DNA of 64,000 nucleotides from Terriglobia bacterium (lineage in GTDB: Bacteria > Acidobacteriota > Terriglobia > Terriglobales > Acidobacteriaceae), in assembly GCA_020073185.1 (NCBI GenBank), contig JAIQFT010000003.1:56840-120839 (forward strand), given 5' to 3'. The translations under genes were made by a program, and so were the position numbers. The notes beneath the pieces were generated by a model that was given only the letters and a program-made list of their open reading frames with translations, ran no database searches and had not been told where the DNA came from. How positions within the stretch are numbered: position 1 is the first letter of the stretch; every line of letters begins with the position of its first letter. Shown here piece after piece: positions 7,655 through 16,684 of this stretch.

Positions 7655-8962
7655 CTACCGATCCACCCCAGAAAAGTGATCCGTGTGGCTCGTATTCTGA
7701 GCGCAGGCAGCATCCACCAGAGCAACCATCTGCCGGGCCAGGAGTTCCTGCGAGTAGCGGGCGGCAAAATCGATGTGGCGCTGGACGGGCATTCGACCCT
7801 GTTCGACGGCGGCGAGAATGTGGGCGACGACGGCGTCCACGTCTCCATGACGCGCGGACCGGACCAGGTCCGAGCCCAGACCGGCGAACAGGTCGGCGAT
7901 GTGGCTTTCCGCAGGCCCGATGTAAAGCACTGGAGCGCCCACGCGCAGAACGTTGTAAATCTTGCAGGGATGAATAATGCCGACGAACGGATCGCCCATG
8001 ACCACCAGGTGCAGGTCCGCCGCCGACAACGACGAGCCCAGTTCTGGCAGCGGCTGATAAGGCAGAAACACGATGTTTGACATGCTGCGCTCGCGGGCGA
8101 GCGCCTGCAGCTTGCGGTACTCGCTGCCGCCGCCGGCGAAGCAGAAGACGATGCGTGCTTCCCCGGCAAGGCGTTGCGCGGCTTGGACCACGGTGTCGAG
8201 CGGATGACACGGGCTGTGGTTACCGGAATACATGACCACAAACTTGCCGCTGAGCCCATGAGCCGCGCGGAACTGTTGGCGGCGGGTGGCGTCGAAACGC
8301 ACGAGATCATGCGTCCAGGGAGGAACGACCGCGATTTTATCCGGCGGCAGGCCCTTGGAGATCATGCGGTCGCGCATGAAGCGGTCAAGAGCGATGATGG
8401 CGGTGGCGCGGCGCATGCTTTGCAGTTGCACAGCGGCGAGGGTGCGGCCAGTGAAAGAGTCCGCGCGCAGCCAGCCGGCGGCGATGGCCTCGTCGGGATT
8501 GAGGTCCATGGCCCAGAACAGCAGGGCGTGGGCCTTCAGCGGCACCAGCAGCGAGCCCAGCCAGGAAATCAGCGGCGGGGAGGTCAGGGCGATGGCCAGG
8601 TCGCAGCGGCGCAAAAGGAATAAGCGCACGGCGCACGCGGCCATGTAAGAGGCGAAGTCGGCGGCGCGGCGCCAGCGCGCGGTTTTGCCGAAGGACGTGG
8701 AGCCCACGCGAATGATCTCGATGCCGCGCCAGGTCTCGCGCGCGGGAAAGACCTGCGAGGGATCATCGTAGGCGCGCGCGCCGGTGACGACGATGACGTG
8801 GTAAGCGGCTTCGACGAGCGCCAGGGCGATGTCGGTGGCGTGCTGTGCGGTGGAGACGACGTCGGGATAGAACGCCTGGTTCAGGATCACGATGCGGCGG
8901 CGCAGGTCGGGCCCGGGTCTGACTTCCGCCTGCCGATCCGATGGTTGCGCAGTCGCCGGCAT
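7655..8962 (-). CDS. Glycosyltransferase family 4 (GT-B fold)
   Basis: Retaining sugar transferase acting on the cytoplasmic side of the membrane, about 435 aa. Seen: an N-terminal donor-independent domain beginning RRIVILNQAFYPDVVSTAQH, a central MYSGNHSPCHPLDT segment, then the GT4 C-terminal domain with CFAGGGSEYRK, LPYQP and IHPCKIYNVLRVGAPV. I start at ATG 8962 because it lies 1 bp after the stop of the upstream gene (TGA-C-ATG), which implies coupling. The same frame is open to 9067, but that part has low-complexity Ser-rich sequence. The following gene starts 128 bp downstream. Donor and acceptor sugars cannot be read from sequence. Confidence 0.88.
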   Translation of the reverse strand: MPATAQPSDRQAEVRPGPDLRRRIVILNQAFYPDVVSTAQHATDIALALVEAAYHVIVVTGARAYDDPSQVFPARETWRGIEIIRVGSTSFGKTARWRRAADFASYMAACAVRLFLLRRCDLAIALTSPPLISWLGSLLVPLKAHALLFWAMDLNPDEAIAAGWLRADSFTGRTLAAVQLQSMRRATAIIALDRFMRDRMISKGLPPDKIAVVPPWTHDLVRFDATRRQQFRAAHGLSGKFVVMYSGNHSPCHPLDTVVQAAQRLAGEARIVFCFAGGGSEYRKLQALARERSMSNIVFLPYQPLPELGSSLSAADLHLVVMGDPFVGIIHPCKIYNVLRVGAPVLYIGPAESHIADLFAGLGSDLVRSARHGDVDAVVAHILAAVEQGRMPVQRHIDFAARYSQELLARQMVALVDAACAQNTSHTDHFSGVDR

Positions 8963-8963
8963 G

Positions 8964-9482
8964 TCACCAGGAAAGAGAAAAATGTCCCTCGGTGATGAAA
9001 CCGCCGGACTGGATGTTGATGAGCTGAGCGCAGCCGACGAGCTTGCCCTTGAGCTGCTCGTCGGCAAGCTTTTCCACGTTACGCAGGCGCACCATTTGCG
9101 CGTTGCCGGAGCGGCACATCACGGCTTGAGGCACCGATTCGAGTTCGGGATGCTGCGCGGCAGCGGGTTCGGTGGTTACGACCAGCAGCGAAGACTTGAG
9201 CATCTGCGCAAGGTGCTCGGCGCCGGCGATTACATACGCCACTCCCTTGCTGTGGAGAGTGTGCCCGTCGAGCACCTGGTCGAAGATTTTCTCCACCACC
9301 GGCAGCGCCGTCTCGCTGACCGGCAGAGAGAAGCGAACGTGCATCGACAGCAAATAAACGAAGGTGAAAGAGAGGAACAGGTCGTGGGGCTCGACCGCGC
9401 CAGCGAGCAATTCCGGAAGGAACAACACCGCGAAAGGCGCTGCGGCGGGCTGGAGTGTTGCTTCCTGATGATCCTCTGACAA
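8964..9482 (-). CDS. Hypothetical protein in polysaccharide cluster
   Basis: 172 aa, family not recognised. The frame lies between the carbamoyltransferase and a GT4 gene and its stop nearly touches the GT4 start, so it is likely real and co-transcribed. A mildly hydrophobic stretch (PFAVLFLPELLAG, then LFLSFTFVYLL) occupies the first third. The C-terminal part (LLVVTTEPAAA ... VMCRSGNAQMVRLRNVEKL ... LINIQSGGFITEGHF) looks globular. The only obvious start is TTG 9482, so the true N-terminus is uncertain. A role in polysaccharide assembly is implied only by position. Confidence 0.55.
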   Translation of the reverse strand: MSEDHQEATLQPAAAPFAVLFLPELLAGAVEPHDLFLSFTFVYLLSMHVRFSLPVSETALPVVEKIFDQVLDGHTLHSKGVAYVIAGAEHLAQMLKSSLLVVTTEPAAAQHPELESVPQAVMCRSGNAQMVRLRNVEKLADEQLKGKLVGCAQLINIQSGGFITEGHFSLSW

Positions 9483-9492
9483 CGAACTCTCC

Positions 9493-9540
9493 AGTTTCAG
9501 TTTCAGTTTCAGTTGAGTTTGACGCTGCTCCGGTCAAACT
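9493..9540. repeat. TTTCAG tandem repeat plus 8-bp inverted repeat
   Basis: Three to four copies of a GTTTCA-type hexamer (9493-9513) are followed by the hairpin AGTTTGAC (9516-9523) with GTCAAACT (9533-9540). It sits in the gap between the carbamoyltransferase and the hypothetical gene and could affect their shared transcript. It resembles the other TTTC-rich intergenic arrays in the window. Confidence 0.45.
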
Positions 9541-9551
9541 AAAACCGAAAC

Positions 9552-11279
9552 CTAGTGTTCGACCAGGTAATCGCCGAGGAAAAGTTTATCCATGCGGGTG
9601 CGCTGGAAGCAGTTAAGCGCGTCCTGCGGCGTGCAGACGATAGGCTCGTCTTCGTTGAACGATGTATTGAGCACCACCGGCACACCGGTAAGTTGATCGA
9701 AATCGCGGATGAGGTCGTAGTAGCGCTCGTTGGTGCTGCGCGAGACGGTCTGCAGCCGCCCGGAGCCGTCCACGTGAGTAACGGCGGGAATCTGCGCGCG
9801 CTTGCCGGGCTTCACCTGGTAGACCATCAACATGCTGGGCGCAGGGTGAGTCTGCTCAAAATATTCCTCGACGCGGTCCTCGAGGATGGAAGGCGCAAAG
9901 GGGCGGAAGGGCTCGCGCTTCTTGATGCGCGCGTTGAGGATGTCCTTCATCTCGGCGCGGCGCGGGTCGACCACGATGCTGCGGTTGCCCAGCGCCCGCG
10001 GGCCGAATTCCATGCGCCCCTGGAACCAGCCGACGATCTGGCCGTCGGCGATGGCGCGCGCCGCCGTCTGGGTCAAAAGCTCCGGTTGCAGGAGGGTGTA
10101 GCGCAGGCCGGAGGCGCGCACCGCGGATTCCATCTCACCGTTCTCGTAAGCGGGACCGGTATATGCGTGGTCCATGACGAAGAAGCGCGGCTGCCCCAGA
10201 ACCAGGTTATACAAGTAGTAACAGACGCCGACAGCGGTGCCGGCATCGCCCGCCGCGGGTTGGGCGAAGATTTGTTTGAACGGGGTGTGCAGCAGGATCT
10301 TGCCATTCATCACGGAATTGAAGGCCACGCCGCCGGAAAGGCAGAGGCGGTCGCTGCCGGTCTGCTCATGCAGGTGCTGGAGGATGTGAAACGCGACTTC
10401 TTCCAGCCGCGCCTGCAAGGAGGCGGCGATGTCTTCGTAATGAGAGTTCAGCGGCCCGCCCTTTTCACGCGCCGGACCGAAGCGCTCGATGAACTTGTCG
10501 GAAAAGATGCGGCCGATCGTCGGAGAGCCCTCGTCCCAGGTCATCTCGACGCCCTCGGAGTGATGCAGAAAATAGTCGAGATTGAGCTTGAAGCGGCCGC
10601 TGCCTTCGGTGGTGACGATCTCGCGGAACTGGTCGAGGAAGCGCGGCTTGCCATAGGGGGCTAGGCCCATGACCTTACCTTCGTCGCCGTAATGCGGAAA
10701 GCCGAGGAACTGCGTGGTCGCGGTGTAAAGGCAACCCATGGAGTGCGGGAACTCGATCTCGCCGAGCACCTGCATCTTCACGCCTTCGCCGAGGCCCCAC
10801 ATGGTGCTGATGAAGTCGCCGAAGCCGTCAATGGAGAGGATGGCAGCGCGGTCGAATTCCGATACTAAAAAGCAGCTAGCCATGTGCGCCTTGTGGTGCT
10901 CGACGTTGTGGAACTGGGCGCGGAAAGTGTCGGTGGAAATGGCAAGAGCGCGGGCAAGCTCGTCCCCCAGGTTGCGCACCTTGGCGGCGTTGGCCAGGCG
11001 GCTACCGATCAGGTTCCCCACCTTGGTCAGGCGCGACATGGAAAACAGAATCTTCTTGTGCAGGTTGGCCGAGGGATCGCGCGAGATGCCAACGTGATCG
11101 AGATCGGCGGAGGTAATCCCGGCAGCTTGCAGGCAATAGCGCACCGCCATGGCGGGAAAACCGGCGCAATGTTTCTTGCGATTGAAGCGTTCTTCCTCGA
11201 CCGCAGCGACCAGACGGCCGTCCTCGATAAGGGCGGCGGCGGCGTCACCGTGGTACGCGTTTATCCCCAGAATGTACAA
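9552..11279 (-). CDS. Carbamoyltransferase, NodU/TobZ/CmcH family
   Basis: Transfers a carbamoyl group from carbamoyl phosphate, via carbamoyl-adenylate, to a sugar hydroxyl, 575 aa. Seen: N-terminal ASKHA-like domain with ILGINAYHGDAAAALI and EEERFNRKKH, the HNVEHHKAHMASCF metal-binding histidine cluster, LSIDGFGD, CLSGGVAFNSVMNG, and the C-terminal carbamoyltransferase domain with GWFQGRMEFGPRALGNRSI and VVLNTSFN. Length is normal for the family. Start is TTG 11279, well supported by AAGGAG 5 nt upstream; an ATG nearby is out of frame. In this context it most likely carbamoylates a polysaccharide residue. Family certain, acceptor unknown. Confidence 0.95.
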   Translation of the reverse strand: MYILGINAYHGDAAAALIEDGRLVAAVEEERFNRKKHCAGFPAMAVRYCLQAAGITSADLDHVGISRDPSANLHKKILFSMSRLTKVGNLIGSRLANAAKVRNLGDELARALAISTDTFRAQFHNVEHHKAHMASCFLVSEFDRAAILSIDGFGDFISTMWGLGEGVKMQVLGEIEFPHSMGCLYTATTQFLGFPHYGDEGKVMGLAPYGKPRFLDQFREIVTTEGSGRFKLNLDYFLHHSEGVEMTWDEGSPTIGRIFSDKFIERFGPAREKGGPLNSHYEDIAASLQARLEEVAFHILQHLHEQTGSDRLCLSGGVAFNSVMNGKILLHTPFKQIFAQPAAGDAGTAVGVCYYLYNLVLGQPRFFVMDHAYTGPAYENGEMESAVRASGLRYTLLQPELLTQTAARAIADGQIVGWFQGRMEFGPRALGNRSIVVDPRRAEMKDILNARIKKREPFRPFAPSILEDRVEEYFEQTHPAPSMLMVYQVKPGKRAQIPAVTHVDGSGRLQTVSRSTNERYYDLIRDFDQLTGVPVVLNTSFNEDEPIVCTPQDALNCFQRTRMDKLFLGDYLVEH

Positions 11280-11403
11280 GCATTCTCCTTATCTGAAGAT
11301 TGTGGTTGGGAACTCACTGTCGGCGTGATCGCACAGCTATTGTAGTGAAAGGTGCAGGGCTGCGTAAATAGCTGAAGCTGAAGAGGAGATCAGGACAGCG
11401 GAT

Positions 11404-11601
11404 TCATTTCGCCAGCAGGGTCCAAACGACGTAGCTCAAGACCACCATGCCGCAGAGCAACAGCACGTTCTTCAACTGGCGTTTGTAAGGCATGAGAAAA
11501 ACGTACAACGGATGCTTGCGTACCCGCCAGCGTCGCGAGCTGTGGTGGCGGGAATGGGATTCCCTGGCCTTTGGCCGGTCGTCGCTAGGCTCGGCACTCA
11601 T
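11404..11601 (-). CDS. Small single-pass membrane protein
   Basis: 65 aa. The N-terminal 40 residues are charged (His/Arg/Ser rich) and are followed by one transmembrane helix, NVLLLCGMVVLSYVVWTLL, ending almost at the C-terminus. By the positive-inside rule the tail is probably cytoplasmic. It lies directly upstream of the carbamoyltransferase in the same orientation. Small membrane proteins beside carbamoyltransferases are known, but I do not recognise this sequence as one of those families. Confidence 0.6.
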   Translation of the reverse strand: MSAEPSDDRPKARESHSRHHSSRRWRVRKHPLYVFLMPYKRQLKNVLLLCGMVVLSYVVWTLLAK

Positions 11602-11736
11602 TCAAAGTTGTCGCTGAAACCCATACACGGAACGATAACGTGAGCCGCAGAATAACACGAAGCCGGGACCGGGCGGCGGGCCGACGGCGGAAAAACCGCG
11701 TCCGGGGCGATCTGGCGGAAGTGACAAAAACCTGTA

Positions 11737-12684
11737 TTAGCGGCGGCTTCGGAGCTCGTGGATCTTGGCATCAATCATGAAGCGGAACCAGCAGCCCTGG
11801 AGAAAATGGAAGATCAAGCCTTCGCGGCCATCGAGAAATCCCAGGCGGAAAAAATAGCGGTAGATCCAATACAAGAAGGCGCGCGCGAACAGCGGCCAGC
11901 GCGCGTAGAAGCCTTCGCGCAGCCAGCGGCGGCGCTGAATGGGATCGCCGAAGGCATCGGCACGCACGCGGTTGGCCCCGACTTCACTCTCCTGGGCCTC
12001 GCGCGCTTCCAGTTCCGCCCAGCGTAGATGGCGGATGGTCCATTGATTCAGGTCGGAGGTGAGCACGTCAATGTAGTCGTGCTGGAGCGGGACGGTCCTG
12101 CCCGGCACGATGAAGTGCTGGTCGTAGAGGCGGGATTCGCAACGACCACGCTCCTTGCGGAAGAGACGCAGGTGATACGCGGGATAATGGCCGCCGTGAC
12201 GGATCCAGCGTCCCATGAAAACGGTGCGCTTGCGAAATAGAAATCCGTCTACGCCGGCAGGTGGTTCTTGAAGGACAGCATTGATCTCGGCGACCAGTTC
12301 GGGCGTAAGGCGTTCGTCGGAATCCAGGTGCAATACCCACGGAGTGTGCAGCGGCAGGTTCTGCTGCGCCCAGTTGCGCTGTGCGGAATAATTTTCGAAG
12401 GGATGTTCGACGACGATGGCGCCGGCGGCGGCCGCAATCTCGCGGGTGCGGTCGGTGCTGCCGGAATCCACCACGAACAGTTCGCAGGCCAGATCCTGCA
12501 GGCCGGCCAGGCAATCCGGCAGGTTCACTTGCTCGTTGAAGGCAAGGACCACGACGGAAACGCGCGCGGGCGCGCCTGTGCCATCGGCTAGCGCGAAGGA
12601 TGTGGGCGCTGTTTGCTTGTCGCCGAGCAAAAAGCCTCTGAACCTCGGAACAGTGACTTCAGACTTAGTACCATAGGCGGTCAT
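11737..12684 (-). CDS. Glycosyltransferase family 2, WaaE/KdtX-like
   Basis: Inverting GT-A transferase, 315 aa. Seen: SVVVLAFNEQVNLPDCLAGL at the nucleotide-binding start, ELFVVDSGSTDRTREIA, the metal-binding HLDSDERLTPEL (DxD-type) motif, and a C-terminal amphipathic part (WPLFARAFLYWIYRYFF, FHFLQGCWFRFMID) that would seat it on the membrane. This arrangement is like LPS-core beta-glycosyltransferases of the WaaE/KdtX type. It is divergent from the GT2 gene at 12744 with 59 bp between the starts, so that short gap should hold both promoters. Confidence 0.88.
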   Translation of the reverse strand: MTAYGTKSEVTVPRFRGFLLGDKQTAPTSFALADGTGAPARVSVVVLAFNEQVNLPDCLAGLQDLACELFVVDSGSTDRTREIAAAAGAIVVEHPFENYSAQRNWAQQNLPLHTPWVLHLDSDERLTPELVAEINAVLQEPPAGVDGFLFRKRTVFMGRWIRHGGHYPAYHLRLFRKERGRCESRLYDQHFIVPGRTVPLQHDYIDVLTSDLNQWTIRHLRWAELEAREAQESEVGANRVRADAFGDPIQRRRWLREGFYARWPLFARAFLYWIYRYFFRLGFLDGREGLIFHFLQGCWFRFMIDAKIHELRSRR

Positions 12685-12743
12685 GGCCCCGCAATTCCAT
12701 GGAACTCCCCCTCGTAACCCACATATAATCCGCGGAACCCTGC

Positions 12744-13469
12744 ATGGAACTCACGGTTGTAACACCGACCTTTAACGAGGCCTCCAACATCGAGCGCTTC
12801 GTCGGCAGCGTCTCCGCAGCTCTGCGCGGGATAGAGCACGAGATCATCATCGCCGACGACGACTCCCCCGACCAGACCTGGCACGTGGCCCAGGCGCTGA
12901 GCAAGATCCATCCTTGTGTGCGGGTGTTGCGGCGGCAGGGGCGGCGGAGCCTGGCGGCGTCGGTGATCGAGGGATTCGGGTTGGCCTCGGGTGACGCCAT
13001 CGCCTGCATGGATGCCGACCTACAGCACGACCCGGCGATTCTGCCGAAGATGCTGGCGGACCTGCGCGCCGGGGCGGAGCTGGCGGTCGGCTGCCGCTAC
13101 ATGCCGGGGGGTGGCACCACAGATTGGCATTGGCTGCGGCGGGCGCAATCGTGGCTGGCAACGCAAATGGCGCAGGCGTATCTCGGGCTGACATTGCGCG
13201 ATCCGATGTCGGGGTATTTCGTCATGTGGCGGCGGGACTTTCTTGCGGTACGCGACCAACTCAGTCCCCAGGGGTTCAAGATCCTGATCGAGATCGCCGC
13301 CCGGCTGCAGCCGCAGCGCATCGCCGAGGTGCCGTTCGTCTTCGGACCGCGCCTCGCGGGCACTTCCAAGCTGACGGCCGCGGTGGCCCTGGATTATCTC
13401 TTCCAGCTACGACGGCTGCGCGCTACCGCGTGCCCACCACGCGCGCGCACGGCGCAGCCGGTTATCTAG
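12744..13469 (+). CDS. Polyprenyl-phosphate hexose synthase-like glycosyltransferase 2 (DPM1 type)
   Basis: Soluble GT-A enzyme, 241 aa, predicted to make polyprenyl-phosphate mannose or glucose from a nucleotide sugar. Seen: LTVVTPTFNEASNIERFV, IIIADDDSPDQTW, ACMDADLQHDPAILPKML (DAD metal site), GCRYMPGG and RDPMSGYFVMWR. All are typical of dolichol-phosphate-mannose synthases. No C-terminal membrane helices are present. It is the only plus-strand gene in this cluster and its 3' end overlaps the convergent GT4 gene by 4 bp. It could supply a lipid-linked sugar to periplasmic transferases. Confidence 0.9.
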   Translation: MELTVVTPTFNEASNIERFVGSVSAALRGIEHEIIIADDDSPDQTWHVAQALSKIHPCVRVLRRQGRRSLAASVIEGFGLASGDAIACMDADLQHDPAILPKMLADLRAGAELAVGCRYMPGGGTTDWHWLRRAQSWLATQMAQAYLGLTLRDPMSGYFVMWRRDFLAVRDQLSPQGFKILIEIAARLQPQRIAEVPFVFGPRLAGTSKLTAAVALDYLFQLRRLRATACPPRARTAQPVI

Positions 13470-14626
13470 CGGCGTTCGCCGGCGTTGTAATCCCGCAGAT
13501 CGGTGTACACGGCGATCATGCGGGCGGCGATCGTGTTCCAGGAAAAATCGCTCTGCATCCACTCGCGTCCGCGGGCACCCATTTCGCGCAACGGGGCGGA
13601 GCGCAAGCGCGCGATGGCGGCGGCGAGGGCTTCCGGACTGTTGTCAATCCACAGGCCGCAGCCGTGATGCTCGACCGCCTGCCACGGCGTGCCATGGCTG
13701 GTTATCACCGGCACGGCGCGCGCCAGGGCTTCCGCAACAACGATGGCGAAGTTTTCGGTGAACGAGGGCACGACGCAGAGATCGGCGTTTTGGAAAACAC
13801 GCTCCTTGGCCTCGTCGAGCACCTCACCCGCCAGCACGGCATTCCTTTCCACGCCGAGCGTGCGAATGCGATCGGCAAGCGAGCGCAGGTAGGCATCATC
13901 ACCGGCGCCGGCAATGGTCAGGGTCCAGGGGAAATCAAGACGCGCACAGGCATCGAGCAGGTTCTCGAGTCCCTTTTTCGGGTCGAGGCGGCCGATATAC
14001 AGGAGGCGTAATGCGCCCGTGCCTTGGAGGTGAGATACCGTCGAGGGAATGTCAATGCCGTTGGGTATGACCTCGGCGCGCACAAGGGGAATCTTCTGCA
14101 GACTTTCGTGCCGCTCCTCTTCGCTGGTGACGTGCAGGACGAGCGGCTGGGGCGCGAGCCCGCGGCTAATCATCTCCCACATCGATTTCAGCACCGTGCG
14201 GCGAGAGCCGCTCCAGCGCTGCAGCGCACCCCGGGGCGACCACACCAACGGCTTGCGCTGACGGCGGGCGGTGGCCATGGTCGGGAAGGTCGTGAAGTTG
14301 TACACTGCCGTGAGGTGCACGACGTCCGCCCAGCGCACGTAGTCGGGAAGCAGCCGCAACAGTTCCGGCGACACCGAGTGGCGCAGGCGGCGCGCACAGT
14401 AGCGGACGGAGATGCCGTCGCCCATCAGGTGCTCGCGAGCCGTGTCCACGTCGAGAACCGCGTTGAGGCCGTTGGCGTTGGTGGTGAGCACGCGCACCTC
14501 GCACCCCCGACGCGCCAGCCCGTTACAGAGCGCGTACACCGACTGGATGGGGCCGCCATAGAAGTGCGCTGGATAAAATGAGGGCACTAGGTGCGCGATC
14601 CTGAGCGAACTAGCGGACGACGGCAT
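13466..14626 (-). CDS. Glycosyltransferase family 4
   Basis: 386 aa GT-B enzyme. Seen: LRIAHLVPSFYPAHFYGGPIQ at the N-terminus (glycine loop), VVHLTAVYNFTTFP, WSPRGALQRW, then the C-terminal donor domain with RLLYIGRLDPKKGLENLLDA, VPSFTENFAIVVAEALARAVPVIT (ExxxxxxxE motif). Start chosen at ATG 14626, which overlaps the end of the upstream GT4 gene by 17 bp. The frame is open further upstream, but that part lies in a shadow of the neighbour. Convergent with the DPM1-like gene (4-bp overlap). Confidence 0.9.
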   Translation of the reverse strand: MPSSASSLRIAHLVPSFYPAHFYGGPIQSVYALCNGLARRGCEVRVLTTNANGLNAVLDVDTAREHLMGDGISVRYCARRLRHSVSPELLRLLPDYVRWADVVHLTAVYNFTTFPTMATARRQRKPLVWSPRGALQRWSGSRRTVLKSMWEMISRGLAPQPLVLHVTSEEERHESLQKIPLVRAEVIPNGIDIPSTVSHLQGTGALRLLYIGRLDPKKGLENLLDACARLDFPWTLTIAGAGDDAYLRSLADRIRTLGVERNAVLAGEVLDEAKERVFQNADLCVVPSFTENFAIVVAEALARAVPVITSHGTPWQAVEHHGCGLWIDNSPEALAAAIARLRSAPLREMGARGREWMQSDFSWNTIAARMIAVYTDLRDYNAGERR

Positions 14627-15860
14627 GCACCGCCTCGAGCACTCCCCGGACCGCGACATCGGTGGAGTATTCCGTGATTTTTTGCGCGGCGGCCGCACCC
14701 ATGGAACGCACGCGCGCGGGATCGGCGGCAAACTCAGACATCAGTGCCGCCAGTCGTTCCACGTCGGCGAGCGGATAAACGGCCCCCGTCTCCGGGGTAA
14801 TGAGGTCGGGGCCGCAGCCGACCTTGTCGGAAACGATGCAGGCGCGCCCACACACCATGGCTTCGTTTACCACCAAGCCCCAGGTTTCCGTGGCGGACGA
14901 GAGTATCAATGCGTCGGCTGCGACGTACGTTTTGACCATCTCGCTCTGGTTGAGAAATCCGGCAAAGGTGACAGGCAGCCCTCGCTCACGCGCGAACGCC
15001 TCTGACTCCGTGCGGAGTGGGCCGTCTCCGGCCATGAGGCCATGCACCATTGCTCCGCAGCGGGCGGCTATCTCAAGGGCGCGCAGGAAGTCCAGCGAAC
15101 GCTTCAGAGGGATAAACTTGGCCGCCCAGAGAAAAACGACCTTGTCGTGCGGAATTTTCCAGCGTTCGCGCAACTGCGGCCGGCATGTCGCCAGGCGCTC
15201 GGCGCGGTCGCGGAACCAAGGTTCGTCGATGGTGTGCGGCACCAAGAAAATGCGATCGTGCCGCGCGCCATAATGCAGGTAGTACTGGCGTGCCCAGCGG
15301 CCGACCGCAAGACAGGCGTCCATGCGCGGGATGAACAGGCGATAGGCCGGCAGCTTCACGGCCGCTTTCAGCGCGGAGCGCTCGGTATGCAGAGTGGAAT
15401 CGCTGCGCACCATCACCGGCGTCTTGGTTTTCCAGCAGGCGCGAATGGATTGCCAGTAGCTCTTGCGGTGCCATCCGCAGTTGATGACGGCATCGAAGCG
15501 CTGCTCGCGGATGATGTCGCCGATCTCGGGCGTGTCGAGACCGCGGAAGTAGTTGGCGGACGGATTCCTGGCGACGTTCTTGAGGAAACGGTAGCGGTAG
15601 CCTTCCAGCAGCGGTACGTCCCAGTCGAACTCCACGCCGAATCCGGCCTCGGCCTGCTGCTGCGGGGTGGCGTGGTGGCAGAAGAAGACCTGGATGTCCA
15701 ATTCGGGATGCGCTGCCATCGCGCGAAACCAGGGCGCCTGGTACTGGATGGGGTGCGTCGTGACGATGGCGATACGATACGGCAAAGTGTGCGAGTGGCT
15801 CCTGCTGTATGTATCACAGCCAGTGGAAAGGGCGCAAAGGCGCGGATTCCGCGGGTCCAT
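14610..15860 (-). CDS. Glycosyltransferase family 4
   Basis: 416 aa. Seen: PYRIAIVTTHPIQYQAPWFRAM, VFFCHHATPQQQ, GWHRKSYWQSI, then VFLWAAKFIPLKRSLDFLRAL and SSATETWGLVVNEAMVCGRACIVSDKVG, which carries the family's ExxxxxxxE-like donor site. ATG 15860 directly follows the stop of the FkbM gene (TAA-ATG), so translation is probably coupled. The first 24 residues look like an extension, and a later start is possible. Sugar specificity unknown. Confidence 0.88.
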   Translation of the reverse strand: MDPRNPRLCALSTGCDTYSRSHSHTLPYRIAIVTTHPIQYQAPWFRAMAAHPELDIQVFFCHHATPQQQAEAGFGVEFDWDVPLLEGYRYRFLKNVARNPSANYFRGLDTPEIGDIIREQRFDAVINCGWHRKSYWQSIRACWKTKTPVMVRSDSTLHTERSALKAAVKLPAYRLFIPRMDACLAVGRWARQYYLHYGARHDRIFLVPHTIDEPWFRDRAERLATCRPQLRERWKIPHDKVVFLWAAKFIPLKRSLDFLRALEIAARCGAMVHGLMAGDGPLRTESEAFARERGLPVTFAGFLNQSEMVKTYVAADALILSSATETWGLVVNEAMVCGRACIVSDKVGCGPDLITPETGAVYPLADVERLAALMSEFAADPARVRSMGAAAAQKITEYSTDVAVRGVLEAVHAVVR

Positions 15861-16667
15861 TTATTTGCGCGTGGCGGGCGCGACGGCAACAATGGGCCAG
15901 TCGCCCACGACGTTGTAATCGAGAGGAGCAAGCAGGCGACGCACCTTAGTCTCGGTAGTATCGTCGTTGCGGTCGCACAGGACCACGGGCCGGTGCATCT
16001 TCAGGACTTGGAGCGCTCCGGCGATGACCTGTTCTTCCGCACCTTCGACGTCAATCTTGATGACCGACGGCGGCGGAACGGATCCCTGTTCGACCAGAGA
16101 GTCCAGGCAGCGACCTGCGACAGTAAAGCTGCCGGCTTCGGATATGTGCCCCTGGCTGGAGTCGCCTCCCGCCTCGAAGCGGACGTCGCCATTGCGGTCA
16201 AGAATCGCGTAGGGCAACAAGGTCACCTGCAACGACGGGTTCAGTTCGAGCTGTGCGGTGAGCGAACGGAAGTTGCCCGGATTGGGCTCGAAGGCGATTA
16301 CGCGCCCCGCCGGTCCCGCCAGCAGCGCGCAGAAGAGGGAATGAAAGCCGGCGTGTGCCCCAACGTCGTACACCGCACCTCCGGGGCGCACGTACCGCGT
16401 AAACGCCGCCTGCATGTAAGGCTCGTAACAGCCGCGCAGAATCTGCTGCGAGGTCAGGGCGTCAATCTTCCAAGAAAACGCGCCCGCTGAAGTCTTGACC
16501 GTACTGATGGGCTGAAAACGGCTGAGAAGGCCAAGGTAAACGGGCCGCAGGCGCACCAGTTTGTACTTTAACTCCGACGGAAGCAACGCGGCGAAATTGC
16601 TTAATACTCTCGCTAACAAAGCCGGGTTTCTCCGTCGCCACCCGCCGTGGCGGCACGACCATGCCAT
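15861..16667 (-). CDS. FkbM-family SAM-dependent methyltransferase
   Basis: 268 aa, likely O-methyltransferase that decorates a sugar of the exported glycan. Seen: GGAVYDVGAHAGFHSLFCALL (SAM-binding motif I), VIAFEPNPGNFRSL (acidic residue binding the ribose), and VIKIDVEGAEEQVIAGAL, the FkbM hallmark. The frame is open up to 17366, but that extension only shadows the acyltransferase gene on the same strand. ATG 16667, 17 bp after the acyltransferase stop, is the natural start. Length is usual for the family. Confidence 0.88.
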   Translation of the reverse strand: MAWSCRHGGWRRRNPALLARVLSNFAALLPSELKYKLVRLRPVYLGLLSRFQPISTVKTSAGAFSWKIDALTSQQILRGCYEPYMQAAFTRYVRPGGAVYDVGAHAGFHSLFCALLAGPAGRVIAFEPNPGNFRSLTAQLELNPSLQVTLLPYAILDRNGDVRFEAGGDSSQGHISEAGSFTVAGRCLDSLVEQGSVPPPSVIKIDVEGAEEQVIAGALQVLKMHRPVVLCDRNDDTTETKVRRLLAPLDYNVVGDWPIVAVAPATRK

Positions 16668-16684
16668 AACGCCCGGCCTGCCAC

